DNA of 64,000 nucleotides. Origin: Hofstenia miamia (taxonomy: Eukaryota; Xenacoelomorpha; Acoela; Hofsteniidae). Both the position numbers and the translations under genes were made by a program. Under the pieces are notes generated by a model that worked only from the letters and a program-made list of their open reading frames with translations, was not told where the DNA came from and searched no databases. Positions 15,401 to 29,300 of this stretch are shown piece by piece. Position 1 is the stretch's first letter; each line of letters begins with the position of its first letter. The stretch is from positions 193,841 to 257,840 of the forward strand of contig CABFPE010000608.1 of NCBI GenBank assembly GCA_900660155.1, read 5' to 3'.

Positions 15401-18400
15401 GATTAACTAGTCACTGTAGAAGCAAATGGAATGAAGTTAATTAGTTGTATTTACAATATTTTTGAACTAATTATGTATTTCAGCAGGACAATAAAGTAGA
15501 AAATCATTTATATCCAATGAATGAGAGCTTGAATGTAATATATTTTCCTTAAAAAGAGATTGCTTTCTAATGATTGTCTTAATGTATGTATTATACAATT
15601 TTTTAAAAAAAACTATTTATACGAAAGAGCCACAAAGGAGTTTATGGAATCTGGCAGCACTTATTTTTTCTGCAACCACGAGCATTACAACATGACAAAA
15701 TGCAAGATCAGTTTGAAAATCAACTGCTAAATTTTTTAAAGATGATGGGATTGCTTAGTTGATATTTCAGCAAATTGCTACAAACCATATATATTGTAAT
15801 TCAACATCTATTTTAGGTTTCTATTTAATGTTGTGACACACTTAAATAGAAATAGGCACACACTACACACCTATGAAATAAAAGTGATATTGGCCTTGCG
15901 AATGAAGTCATTTTGGTTTTAAAAACGAGATATAACTAGGGCGACCAAAAATATATAAAGTAAACTTTTTCTGTAGTTTGAAAATTTTCTGAGGTAGCCA
16001 AAAAGCACTTCCTTTTCATTAGAGGGCACTGTGAAGAAAGTTATAAGGTATCCAAAAAGTATATAAAGTCGTTTTGATTAGATAAAGTATAAAAAGTATT
16101 TTTGGGAATATAAAGTAAATAAAGTATAAAATTAACGTTTTTTAGTCAAATTTCACGATTTATTGCAAAAAACACCCTGCTGCTCCGTCACTTTGCATAC
16201 TGTGTGCCTGGAGAATAGTGCCGAATGTTTGTTAGGCCGCACGCAAAAGATGCAACTTTTTTTGAGAAAGTAATTATAGCTAGTAATTTGATAGGGCAAT
16301 TTTGAAATATTTTGAGTTCCTCAAATCCGATTTTTATTTATAATTGGTTTAGCAACAAAAGTTGTATCGTTTGCGCGGAGCCTTAGTCTACCCATTGCAT
16401 TACTGTGGTGCCGGATTGTCTATACACACTTGAACTGCAATATAAAACAAACAGTATCCTGTTGTGAAACAGCACAGTCTGCAGTCATGCCTAAAACCGC
16501 TGTACCCTCGCTAACCAAAGTTCTCAAATATGTCTCCGAGTTTCCGAATGAGTTCAAAAACTCTCCGCAAAATGAACTGTATTGCAATCTCTGCAGTTGC
16601 ATTGTTTCAGCTGAGAAACGTCAAATGGTAACAAAGCATGCCGATTCAGCAAAGCACCAGAAGGCAAAGACACTAAGTAAATCAAAAGAGCGGAAACAAC
16701 AATGTATGCGAAGAATCCCCAAAAATTTTACTGCGGATGTTGTTCGCGCATTTCCATATGCTGACATTCCCCTGAAGAAGATCAGAAATCCAAAATTGCA
16801 GAAACTCTTCCGCAAGATGGGCCATCCGCTGCCGAGTGAAACCTCTTGTCGGGGCAAAGTCACACAACTTGCAAATGAAGAAAATGCTCGCGTGAGAGTA
16901 TTGCTGACAAACCAGAACATATTCCTGATTGTAGACGAGAGCGATGTTGGAGGGAAAAAGTTTCTGGCTATTCTTGGTGGATTGGTGGATAACCCTGGTA
17001 TGACTTACATGATTAGACTGCATACCACTGGAACAGTCTCCAAGTGCTCCAATTATCCTGCACACCATTGACAATGTACTGTGGCAGCTGGGAATAGATA
17101 GACACAAGCTTTCTCTCTTGCTCAGTGATGCAGCAGCGTACATGATTTGCGCAGGAAAACAGCTGAAACTGCTTTAACCCAACATTTTCCACGTGACTTG
17201 CCTTCATCATCTTCTAAATAACGCCGCCATGAGTGTGAAGCAAACTTTGACCATGTTGATTCATTGATCGCATGAGTTAAAGCAAGCACGGTCAAGAATA
17301 ATACACGAAAGGCACTCTGATCAAATCGGAGTAACTCCAGAGCCGGTTGTTACAAGATGGTTCATTTGGCTGAAGGCCGCTTTCTATTATGCCGATCATT
17401 TTCCGAAAGTATGTCAAATTGTGATCCAATTTAGCGGAGATGGGTTGATTGTAAAGAAAGCCAAGACGGCTGTTGCGCAACTGGATCGTCCTGCTCAATT
17501 GATGAAAATCACGCGCTGCTACGACGAGCTGACATGCCTTCTTAATTTCATAGAATCCGACAAAACTACTATAGAAAAAGCTTACAACAAAGTGCAACAA
17601 GTTGATCTCAGTACGGACCCATGTCATATTAACGCGTACTTAGAGAAGCGCCTCAGGAAAAACGAAATCAGCGAAATTATGCAGATGTCACGCAAGGAGA
17701 TTTCACCAACAATGTACGGCAAACTGCGGTAATGTCGGCCAACATCAGCTGCGGTAGAACGCAGTTTTTCTATGTTAAACAAAATACTGGCGAAAGATCG
17801 TAACTTTAAAGTAGATAACGTGAGAAAATACATTATATTGCACTACAATTCTGTCAGCGTTTAAAATTTTTTTCCGTAAAATATAAATTTTTTGAAGTTA
17901 CTTTTTTCTTTTTGGGGAGATAAAGTATACAAATACGGTAACTTTCTAACTTTTTCGTTAGGTATAAATTAGGTAACTTTTTCCCGAAAGTTAGGGAACT
18001 TTTCTTGATTTTTAAGGTATATTTTCGGTCGCTACAGTACTGCTGAAAATTGAAGAGTAAAATGTTGATTTGTTCAGTTTTAGTTTTGCAATTCTAATAT
18101 AGCTTGTCATTTTAAGTGCGTTTCATTTTTATTTTTCCCTTTCCTGCTCTGCCCGGATTTTTCCTGCCATCATTATCATGTACTGACTCAGCCATAACAT
18201 ACACACACATTCTCTTGTCCTGTTTGATTTCATTGCATAACTGGATTTGCAAAAAGTTAAAATGTATTAATAAAATTGTGAAATTTCATACGACTTCAAG
18301 TTTCCACAACTTTATAAGATATTGTATATGTATGTATTAGTGATGTCTGTATGTAAGTATTTTTATATGTATATTCACGTAAAATTGCATGCTTCAGACA

Positions 18401-20312
18401 TTGAAACCAAATATTTTGCATTTACAAAGTATATTGCAGTGACAATATCGATGATTTTCCAATAATGTCAATTATCACAATATTTCTATTCATACATATC
18501 AATCAAGTGAGCTACATTTTTCACAAACAGTAACTCAATCATAATTAAGTAGCATCTTGTGTTAAACCATCAGTATTGTTTATTTATTGTCAATATCTTA
18601 ATAAATTATTGGAAGTTTTAAGAACTCATCAGTTGTTATCAAAGCAATATAATTTGCAATCATTCTATTACCAATAAAAGTTTCTTTTGAAGTCATGGTA
18701 TTCGGCCAGCAATTTGCAAATTTTTACATTACCTTTCAAATCCTAAATATTGAATTTTCAATCTTTTCCAGGAAAATAGCTTAAAAATGTTACTATCCTG
18801 AATTGACAATTTCAAAATAAGTGTAAAGTTATGCATGAAAACTGCTACATAGTGACAACCAAAACTATTCCTGATGACATATTTCTGGCGTTATTTTACA
18901 TTGCAATCTTTGCAAATATTGTTGAATTAAGGTTACAAGAAGAATTAGGAGACAATATACAGAAACAAAATAAGTTGTTCGGTGAAAGCTGTACAACATT
19001 GTTTTCGAATTAAAAACCAACTTTTTGTTATAGCATGGAATGTAGTATACCTAGCCAAAGTGGATGTGGGTACAGACATTCGTACGTAACCCAGTCCATG
19101 CACGCATATTTTTACAAAGCTTAACCTAACCCATACTTACTAATAAATGAAAATCATAGCCGCAGCGCACCTGTTTTCAAAGAGTTTCAAATTTAAGTAT
19201 ACCTTCTACAAAAGGTGTAACAAAGAAGGGTAAGCTAAGGAATGTAAAAAGATTGCTGAAAGTGCGTCTTCAACTGCTTGCAAATATTTCGAATTTGTCC
19301 GTCGAATACCAGAGACAATATACGCGAGCAGATTCTTTGCAATTACCTTATATTGGGTGCAAGCGGACACAGCGAGCCAATTTAGCTCGTGATGATAAGG
19401 CATCAGATGTTCAAAATGTGACAATCTCTTAATGAGTTTTTAAGACGTACATGAATCATTCAAGTTTCATAAAACCTAAAAGAGCCCAGTTGCAGTAGTT
19501 AAGCCTAGATATGATTAGCTGTTGGACAAAAGTGTTTACAAAGGACCGAGTGAGGAACAATCGAATGTTGCGAATGTGCTCTAGATAATGTAAGCAGTTT
19601 TGACAGACGGTGAATATCTGTTTCTCACGCGAAAGTGTGCCATTAATGACTTTTGACTGTCTTAATGGCAATGACCTCTTTGCCAGAGTGTAGGTGTCGG
19701 TTAGCTCTCTAGTGTTCATTGTCAATCAGCGATATGTATAACACCAAGATCAATGTGAACAACAGAGCCGAAAATCGAACTCTTCACGGCACCATAAAGC
19801 TGAATGTCATCAGCGTAAATATAGTACCCAAAACCAAGACGTGGAAGGATGGTACACAACAGAAGTAAAAATATGCAAAACAACAGAGGTCCTATCATTA
19901 ATCCGTGGGGAAAACGAAGCGGCAATAGGATGGGAGTTGAACTGAGAATCCAATATGAACGTGTTGAGACTGACATGACAAGTGTGAAAATCACCGGTTT
20001 AGTGCGAACCCATGGATGCAGAGGAAGTTGGTGTTGAAAGTGGCTGAGAAATCTATCGGTAAGAAGACTACAGATTTGGTTGCATCAACGTCGAAACCAA
20101 TGTCAATTAAGCACGGAGTAGTGTAATTTCAGTGCAGCGAAATTTACAGTACGCTGGCAATAATCCATCAAGGGGATATTTAATCTAATTTTTCATTCTT
20201 CATGTAATTCATTGTGTTTTAACGTATATCTTCACATAAGCTTAATCCGGATTGCAGATTGAAAAGCAAGGATTTTATAGTAATTTATAATTACAATGAA
20301 TATATTATGAAT

Positions 20313-20356
<44 letters not shown>

Positions 20357-23300
20357 GTATTAAGGTTGGTTTATGTCCCACTGCTTGAATATAGAAAGAC
20401 TTTCTTTAAAAACTGTGTAGCACTCGGCCAATCTTAGAAATATTATTTACTCAATAGCTTTGTAATATATATCAGAGCGTACAACGTAAGAAAAGGAAAT
20501 TAAGATAAAATTTCACTTTTAATTCGACTTTATTAAAAACCTTTTTCATTACAAAACAGTGTTAATATGACTCACTGTGCATTTGTAATTTAATTTTATT
20601 CATTTTCTAAAAACAATGAGTATGCCAATGATAGTTATTGTATAAATTTAGAAAAATGTGACTTAACTATTAAATATAGCAGTTCATTATAATTAAGATA
20701 TTACGTGTTTCAATCTGTGCTGGGAGAAAAACTCTTTTAATTGGGTTTTACTTTTTCGAAGTACTCTTCAATCTTTGCTATAGAATTTTTTGTGTATCTG
20801 AAAAAATTTCTTTTGCATATTGAAAAATGGTTTTTTTAATTGATATACCGGACTTTCCATGCATTTTTCAATATCGTTGAATGTTTTTTGGCTCGTAAAT
20901 AGATTGCAATCTCTATCAAAGTAGTCTTTGATTGCGAAGTTCAAACAGCCAACGACTAAGTGATCTTCTAATCTACTTTCATTTGAAATTCTAGAGTAGG
21001 TTTCTATTTTAAAAAACTCTTTTTTATTTTTCAAATGCCAAATGTTTCCATATTTCTGGGATGCAGAACATGTGTTACAAATTGGCAAAATGACTTAATT
21101 ATATTAACTGCTTGAGTATGCACGATGGGGCAGATACAAAATTTTATCAAAATATTGACCTAACAATACATTTTCTGATACGGAAAATCTAGAGGAATTC
21201 GAATCTGAACTCACAAAAGTCATGAAATTCGGTCCTTTCATCAATTTTAAAAAAATTCAAAATGGTAGATATTTCCCTCATGGGTTCGACAACCAGGCAT
21301 ATGGTAAGCATTCATTGAAATACATTTTGTAATGTTACTAAGGAAAAGATGCCTGATAATAACTTCACTAGTTTTTCTCAATTACATTTTTTGCTCTAAA
21401 AACGACTAAATCCAAAAAAAATCTTTATTGTAGAGATATTCAACACGTATCAAATGGTATGTAAGTAAGCTGTTAATGGCATAAAAACTCATGGAACAAT
21501 AGATCTCCAATTACATTTTGTGATATTACTAACAAAGAGAGGCCTGATAATTCTTCAATAAATGCTTACCATATGCCTCGTTTTCAAAATCATGCGGCAA
21601 AATATCCGCTATTTTGAATTTTTCACAATTGCATGAAAGGGCAGAATTTTACGATTTTTCTCAGCTCATATTCGAATTCCTCGTGCTTTTCTTGTTCAGA
21701 AAATGTATATTTTCTGTATGGTCAATTCTTTTACAAACTCTTGCTTCTAATTCAAAGTGTATGCTTTATCTCTTGTTGCAGAAACCGTTAGAAAGCGTCT
21801 ATGACTCTTGATCTTCTAGCTTACAAAATTTAAATATATATTCTGTATAGACTTGAAGTTGTTATTTTTTTATTATAAGTTTATGAAGTTTTACTTCATG
21901 TTCATTGCATCTACCATTTCGTTTCTTTGTTTTGATGTCTTGAATTAGTAACCGCTTTTAATTTTGTCGCCGATGAAGCTGAGATATTTACCATTCAAAT
22001 ATACTTATTTCACGAATATACCGCGATGCCGTATGCCGTCATTGCCGCATGATTTATTATCGCTAATCGATTTTCAAAGCAAAATAGGATTCGCATCATT
22101 TCTTTTAGGAGATTGTAAAAATATTAATTTAAATATTATTTAAAGATTCTTTCCACCCATTTTGAATGCGATCGAAATAGTTCTTGGCCTAAATCTCTCA
22201 GGTGTGATAAGTGATGTTCATTTGGAATAACGAATAATTCTACACAGCCAATCATGTTGGCGTCGTTTTAGTTTTAAGGGGAGAGTATAGTAAATACTAT
22301 TGAAAAAATCGCATTTTTGATTTGCTAATAAATAGTTGTTTTCATTTGTAAACTACAATCGTAAGAAACATTTTTGAGAAATTTCAAATATTAGATAAAT
22401 CTACTGTTATATGTCAATAGATATTGTCAATATTTCTGTGGTTTTGTTAAAAAATGACAAAAGAAATTATCAAGTTACAAAATTTTATACTTTTGCCCTT
22501 AATTATAATCATTTTGGAATTTTTGAGAAAAACTACTGAAATCATTAAAATTAGCTATAATGTCAAATAATATTGACAATAATAACACGATTTTCGCAAT
22601 TTTTGACAAAATCATTAAATTACTTCACAACGGCCACATTTCGATGCACACTATAGTTAATTTGTTAGATTTTGATGAAACTTTCTTAAATTTAACAAAA
22701 TTGCTAATAAATGTCAAGATTTATTGACGATATTTATCAAATATTTTTACAAAATTTCAATACATTTTTAGTGTTCTATACGCAGAGATATTTTCATCTA
22801 TACTATGATTCTATTAAACTTTATTTCTGAAACTTCTAAAACTTAACTAAATTTCTTTTATGTCAATAAATATTGACAATAATATATTAAGATTGGTGCA
22901 AGTGTTTCTAATGTAATTATGATCCCCTCAGCATTTCAGAATTATAATCCCAGGAATTTGCAAAGCAATATGCATTTTGACGCCAATTTTATTTCCAAGC
23001 AAACTGCTCAAAGTCGCAGCATTAATCCAAAAAATGATATTTTCTCAACTCCTTTGCATTATTCAGATTATTTAGATAAATCCTTGTCGCATCAATGTTG
23101 CACTAAAAATTGGTGCAAATATTTGCAAGGGAATGAAAATAAATTCAAATATTTTACTAAACCGGATAGTCATAAGTACATTATACTCTGCTCTATGGAC
23201 GTCTTTCTTACGAGTTTCTCCTTATAAAGTCCTTCCGGGGTTTTACACAAAATCGAAATGAATCTCTTCAAGGCAGGTTCTGAAAAATTTGCTCTAAAAC

Positions 23301-26300
23301 AGGTTTTAATGAGTTCAACCTTTTAAGGTAGTATGCTGCACAAGTGCTTTGCTGATAAGTCTTTCCTGACCGCAACCCCCACCCCCTCCCTTAGAAGCCG
23401 TTTGTCTATGTTTCGTATCGATACCCGGCTATATCCGCAAAAGTAATCCCATACCCGTAAATGCTTTACCGAACTCGGCCATTATCAGCATTATTTTAAA
23501 CCATGCATGTAAAAGCTTTACTCGTACCAGGTCATTCAGGCAATACTGTCAAGAAATATTGACAAATGCAAATGAAAAATATCAAAAAGCATTGTAAGCC
23601 AAATTTTAAGCAAAATTTGAATTCAATATGTATCAATCATATTATAAATTACTTCATACTAATACACATTGTAAAAATTACACAACTACAGTGCAAACAA
23701 ATTAAACGAAATCGTTTATGTCCATTTTCTCGTAATTAACTTTTCGTAATTCAAAGTTCATCAGTAACCACAAAAGTCATTCAAAACACACCAAATTTTA
23801 TCAGTAGGTAGAATATTGTTATTTTCACATTGCTATTGGCGGATTTTATCATATCTTTAAAATTTAAATTTTTAATGAGTTTTTACTAGTAAAAATGCGG
23901 TTTTTTAAATTAAAAATAATTATAAAAAATCTAAAAACTACTATATATGAAAAATCGTCAATAGATAGATTAGGTGATGTTATTAGTTATATTGAATACT
24001 TTTAATTTCAATGAAAGTGTAAATTTACAGAAGTTTGAATCATTTTTAAAAAATTTTTAAATTTTTCTTTAAAAAATTTGAGCAAGTAAATTTTAATTTT
24101 TGCTGTGTAATAAAAATTAAAGAATTTTGTATAAAATATTAAAATGATAATTTTTGTACACAAAATAAAAGCTCCAAAATTGGAGTTTCAAACTATGTTT
24201 ATTTAGTGTACTCCCCCCTTAAACGATTTGAAACGAGGTCATTATTTGTGAATGGGATATTTCAACTATTAAATATTTCAATGATTTATAGATATTTAAC
24301 CCTTTTAATGTGTAGGCCTAGAGAAATGACTGCAGAAGTATGGGACTATATTTTCTTTGCGTCTGCACCGCTACCGAAGTGTACCATTCCGGATGCAAGT
24401 CTTCTCCGGCTGCGGAAAGAATTTCAATATTGGTATCCTGTTGACATGCGAGCCAGCGGAAAAGATCTCATTCCCAACCATTTCACTTACTTTTTATACA
24501 ATCACGTCGCCATCTGGCCCAACGCTTCTGGCAATTGGCCTCAAAGTATCTACGCCAACGGTCATCTACTCCTTGGCAACAAAAAGATGTCGAAGTCACT
24601 TGGCAATTTTCTTACGCTTGATCAAGCAATTAAAAAGTTTTCTGCAGATGGTGCGCATTTGTGGATATTTATTTCATGTTATTTTAATTCAATTTCAAAG
24701 GTAGTTTTTAATTTTATGCATATGCTCTCATTACTTTTGCATCGCTGGATTGATCCTTTTTAAAAAATTACACGTTTCACATTGTTTATTATATAATCTT
24801 AGTAAGAATATGAAACTTTTGCATATAGTTTGTTCTTAGAATGGATACTAGGTTTTTAAAAATGTTCAAGTCGTGATGGTTAGACTATGCATTCATTTTT
24901 CAGATTATCGCATTTTAACAGAGAATCAAAATCGATATGTTAAACATACCTTAAGTTTTCATAAAATCATTGATTTTTTTCAATTCCACATCAGTCTATA
25001 CGCTGCCCTAACTACAACAACAATAAGTTGTCAGCAATCTACAAAACAAATAAGATTCTTTTTTAACATGTAATAATTAGGGGCAATTATTTTCTCGAAT
25101 GGAAATTTGAGCCCAACGAACTACATGCTAATACAAAACGAGCAGCCTTCCAAGTGTTAATGTCGAAAGAATCTTCTCGAAGTGGAATAAAATGTTTTCA
25201 GACGACTGAAATTTTGCTCGCTCTCAGTAATATCGAGAAGTACTTTGTATCATATTTTAGCTGTTTTGTTCAGTAATTTGTCAATTATTTACTTATATTT
25301 ATGTTCTAATTAACTGTTTTAAAGTACAGTTTTCAGGTTAAGTTTTTCTATTTTTAGGTTGAATAAACAAATTTTATAGGTTCATTTTTGGTTGCCCCTA
25401 TTAATAATATACCCTGTATGATGCTTTGATTGATTTTCTACAATTCGCAACATTAAATCCACAGTTTCGATTCCATCAAGAACAATCTCAAGTTTATATA
25501 TTGGAGCAATACATAAAATACATCTACGTTAATGACAAATGATTTGTAAACTATTCTGCAGTTCTATCTTATTTTCATTCTATTTTATTTATTTTCTATC
25601 ATTTTTGGACTCTAAAGTGTTTTTCAAATAGATACATACCATAAAAATCATAATTGTATCGTTTTTAGCAATATCATACATTGATCTTTTAGTGGGAACA
25701 GCTTCTTGTATTGCAGTAGGGATTTTACTAAATTCATTGCTTTTGTGGAAATATAATGTGTATTCCATGTAGCACACATAAGTTTTACAATTTTTCAGAA
25801 TTTGACTTACAGCATAAGTCGATTTTCTAATGATCATTTGATTGTTCCCTCACCTTTACCATCAACTTTTTTAGCAGTGTCCTTCTTACATTTTACTATA
25901 AATAGCATAACGTCATCTCAAAGATTTTAGCAAACGCTTTATAAATTAATTTTGACAATCTGTCCAATAAATTCTTGAACACATTTCGATTTTTACTTTA
26001 TTTCGTAGTCATAAACTGAAAGTTTTGTGATAGCAAAGAGCTAAGATAAACAATCCGCCATTCTGTACTAAAATATTGGATGTGTCTTGCGGTCATAAAC
26101 CAGTCTTATAAACAGACCCGGTTTGCTTAATGTTCACTTAAGTGTCGTGAAGAACTTAAAATTGGAAAAAATCGATAAACGATCAAAGTTGACACATTTA
26201 AGCTTTCCAGTGCTCATCCTGTATATGACATATAGCCCAATCTAATTACATATTTATGTGGGCTGTGAATAGAACGTTCAAATAGCACATAGTAGAGGTC

Positions 26301-29300
26301 GACGGTAAACCGAACCGAAACCGAAATCGCGGTTTTCACGCAGACCGAAACCGAACCGACTCATTTTCACTAGCACGGTTTCAAACGGTTTTTAATGACT
26401 GGTAATTAGTAGCTGTGTAATCCTGCCAAAGCTCTCGCTACTGGCGAAAAAGGGGTTGGCAATTCAGGCAACAAATGTATCATCAGAACGCATGAGTTCA
26501 ATTGGATCGAACACGATCACCAAGAAACGATGCAGTCTTTCTGGTGTCAATGCTTCTTCTCTCATTAAGACTAAGAAAAACCTGAAATTAATCTTGTAAA
26601 ACCATAAAAAAATATAGCTTCGAAATTACATGTTTTCATTACAGAACAAAACCGAACCGAAACCGCGGTTTTTGCCCCAAAACCGATCCGTACCGAACCG
26701 AAGTTAAAATTTCAAAACCGTCGACCTCTACCACATAGCGGTAATTCATAAGATCAATATTCACTCCACACTTGGCCCCCAAATTTGAGAGGTGGAATAA
26801 GAAACTCTCAAATGGAATTTGTAGGACAACTACAAGTGGAATAAGTCACACTAAGCCAGGGCCCTAACTCTATGTTGCGTCCAATATTACGTACGCTTTA
26901 TTCTACATACTACGTTTTATATACAATTCTATTTTAGGAACACGACTAGCTCTAGCTGATGCTGGAGATTCTCTTGACGACGCTAATTTTTTGGAGAAGA
27001 CCGCAGACTCCGCAATCCTTAAACTCTATACGTTCATCGAGTGGGTCGATGAGATGATTAAGGAACGTAAAAGCATGCGACAAGGCGTTGCAGAAACCTT
27101 TGCAGATAAAGTTTTCCAACAGTATGACTTCTACTTTTCGCAGAAATTTAGACATATTTAGGGATATGTTTCGTCAAATTAACCTAACGCATACTAACTA
27201 CAGCAAAATGTTGTTTAAGGAGGCTCTCAAAACAGGCTTTTTCGAATTTCAGGTATTAATTTATTTCTGAATTCTATTCTGTGTTTAACATGAATTGTAT
27301 TTTTATAGTTGAATTCGGGTTTGCGTGAGGCAAGATAGCTCTATTTGTTATTATTATTAAAAAAACAAAGGGGACGATAATTCTATTAATCAATCAGACA
27401 AAGGAAATGAGTTTTACGTTCAAATTTTACGCTTCGATTTCTAGCTTCTTATTTAAGCGGTAAATGTGAATTGGTTGTAAAAATCTTGTTAAATAGTGTT
27501 TTAAACTAAAGCATGGTAAACAATTACAAGCGGCGTTAAATTATCGAGGAAATTGTGTAAATGTAAACGGCGGCATTTGAACGCAGGAAGTTTAGCCTCT
27601 CAAGAAATGCGAAAAGTGTTGTACAATTCAACATCAAAGTTTTCTAATACTCTCCACTGAAGGCGACCACTAAGCTCTCCCTCTCTGTTTCTCTCTTTTT
27701 GTATGCATGTATGTTATGCTTTTATTCTTTGATGTTAGCAAAAAATTCACACCTAATTAGGACAACACGTCCTTGTCACATTTCATGATTTATGCGAGAT
27801 CATCTCCTGTTTAATCAATGAATGCACAATTTTGTTATTTTTTTCTTCAAAAATACCTGGCCCATTATTTTAGTAAATTTAGTTGTAAAAACTTTTAAAT
27901 GTGCTTAGAACACAAAAAAGTCGGCATATTCAATTAAAATAATCATTTATCACTAGGGCAACCACTTTCTAGACCTAAAAAATCTGTTTATAGGCCTAAC
28001 GATATGACCTAAAATTTCAATTTCTAGCAGCTAAATCTAAACCTAAAAATCATGAATCGATTGAAAATTATCCATTTTTAATCTGCAAAATTTCGTCAAA
28101 ATTTCAGTCGGATAACATTTTTTAGCTTGCTAAATGACTGCTCGACATCTCCACTAGATGGTTGGTATCTTTTCAACAAATGATAATAAGATATGCAAAA
28201 ATCAACATTTGCGTTGACTGTTTCCATAAAATCCTGATTTTTATCCATTTTCTCATTGGCTAATATGTGGTTACCCTACTTATCACATAAAATGGACGCC
28301 TATTTTCGAGGAAATGCATAAGTTGGGACAAATTCATTTTTGTTGATTGTAGTTGGTCTTGTATGATGAATAATCAAAATATCATTTCTAGTTCTCAATT
28401 ATTCATAGAGTGATGTACATGTACATAGTGTTGCTGATATAAGTTAAATTTCTCACTGATCTATTTATTCAGCCACGATGTGAAATAAATTAATTCAGCA
28501 TGTAGCAAGCACTTTGAGGTAACGGAACACTGCACACGCAGTAAGGAAGAAATGACGCGTTACATTCGTTGATGTAGAGCAGATATTTTTTATAAAGCTG
28601 TAGACAGCACTGGAGTAAATAACTTTGTCTTACTGTAAAGATAATTCGTCAACACATTGAAAAAAAGGTTTTTATTAAAAACCAATCATAAGAAAAGTTT
28701 ATCCGTCAAATTTAAAAAGCAAATAAAAAGAATTAATCGCAAAATTAATCGATTAATCGGTTTCTTTATTGAACAGTTTGGAACATTGATCATATTCCCA
28801 AGGGGAATTGTTTCTCTGTGATATATATTTTGAAATCATCTCTCAAAAGAGTATAATTGATTTTAAAGTGAAAGATTTAGCGAATAAATCAGTTAATTAA
28901 ACGATTCCCAATTTAGACTGTGTTTGATCTTGTACATTCATTAAAAATATTCCAAAAACTTTTTCGTCTTTTTGGACTTGGCATTGAGTTTAAACTTAAA
29001 GTTTAACCAAAAAACCGTGTGGTATTTTCGGTTATTGAATTGAAAAAAATATTTTTGTTTTTGAGAATCAGAAAACTTTTTTCTGTGAGCAATGTTGTAA
29101 TGAGTCACGTTTCTTCCCAAGAGGACAACTTAATGGATGGAAAAGCTTGTTTTTGTGACGATATATTCCATATGTCGACCAGCCTAATAGCAATGCATTT
29201 ACTTAATATATTTTATAAGTCAGTTTTGTTAAAAAGATTTAATTTAATTATGCAAATGGGATATCATTTGTTTTCACACATTTATATTTTTTATTAGCAT

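Larger units (their letters stand above)
10236..24315 (+). other. LARS1 intron 7 (as assembled)
   Basis: About 14 kb as assembled, including roughly 1 kb of suspected duplicate sequence around 12812-13908. The rest holds a decayed hAT transposon, an antisense LINE relic, a large inverted repeat and a TTAA-flanked element, each listed separately. The stretches 10500-12800 and 13910-15930 are AT-rich with no supported gene. A run of 14 G at 15078-15091 stands out against this background. Confidence 0.6.
24651..26937 (+). other. LARS1 intron 8
   Basis: 2.3-kb AT-rich intron with two hAT-type elements (25078-25400 and 26293-26730), listed separately. No gene was seen; the ORF at 25589-25837 (- strand) has no recognisable content. 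Confidence 0.65.

Noticed and set aside
16621-17143. Two antisense ORFs of 99 and 153 codons
   Set aside because: Reverse-strand shadows of the hAT transposase, with no family resemblance.
24357-24704. 115-codon ORF
   Set aside because: Out-of-frame shadow of LARS1 exon 8.
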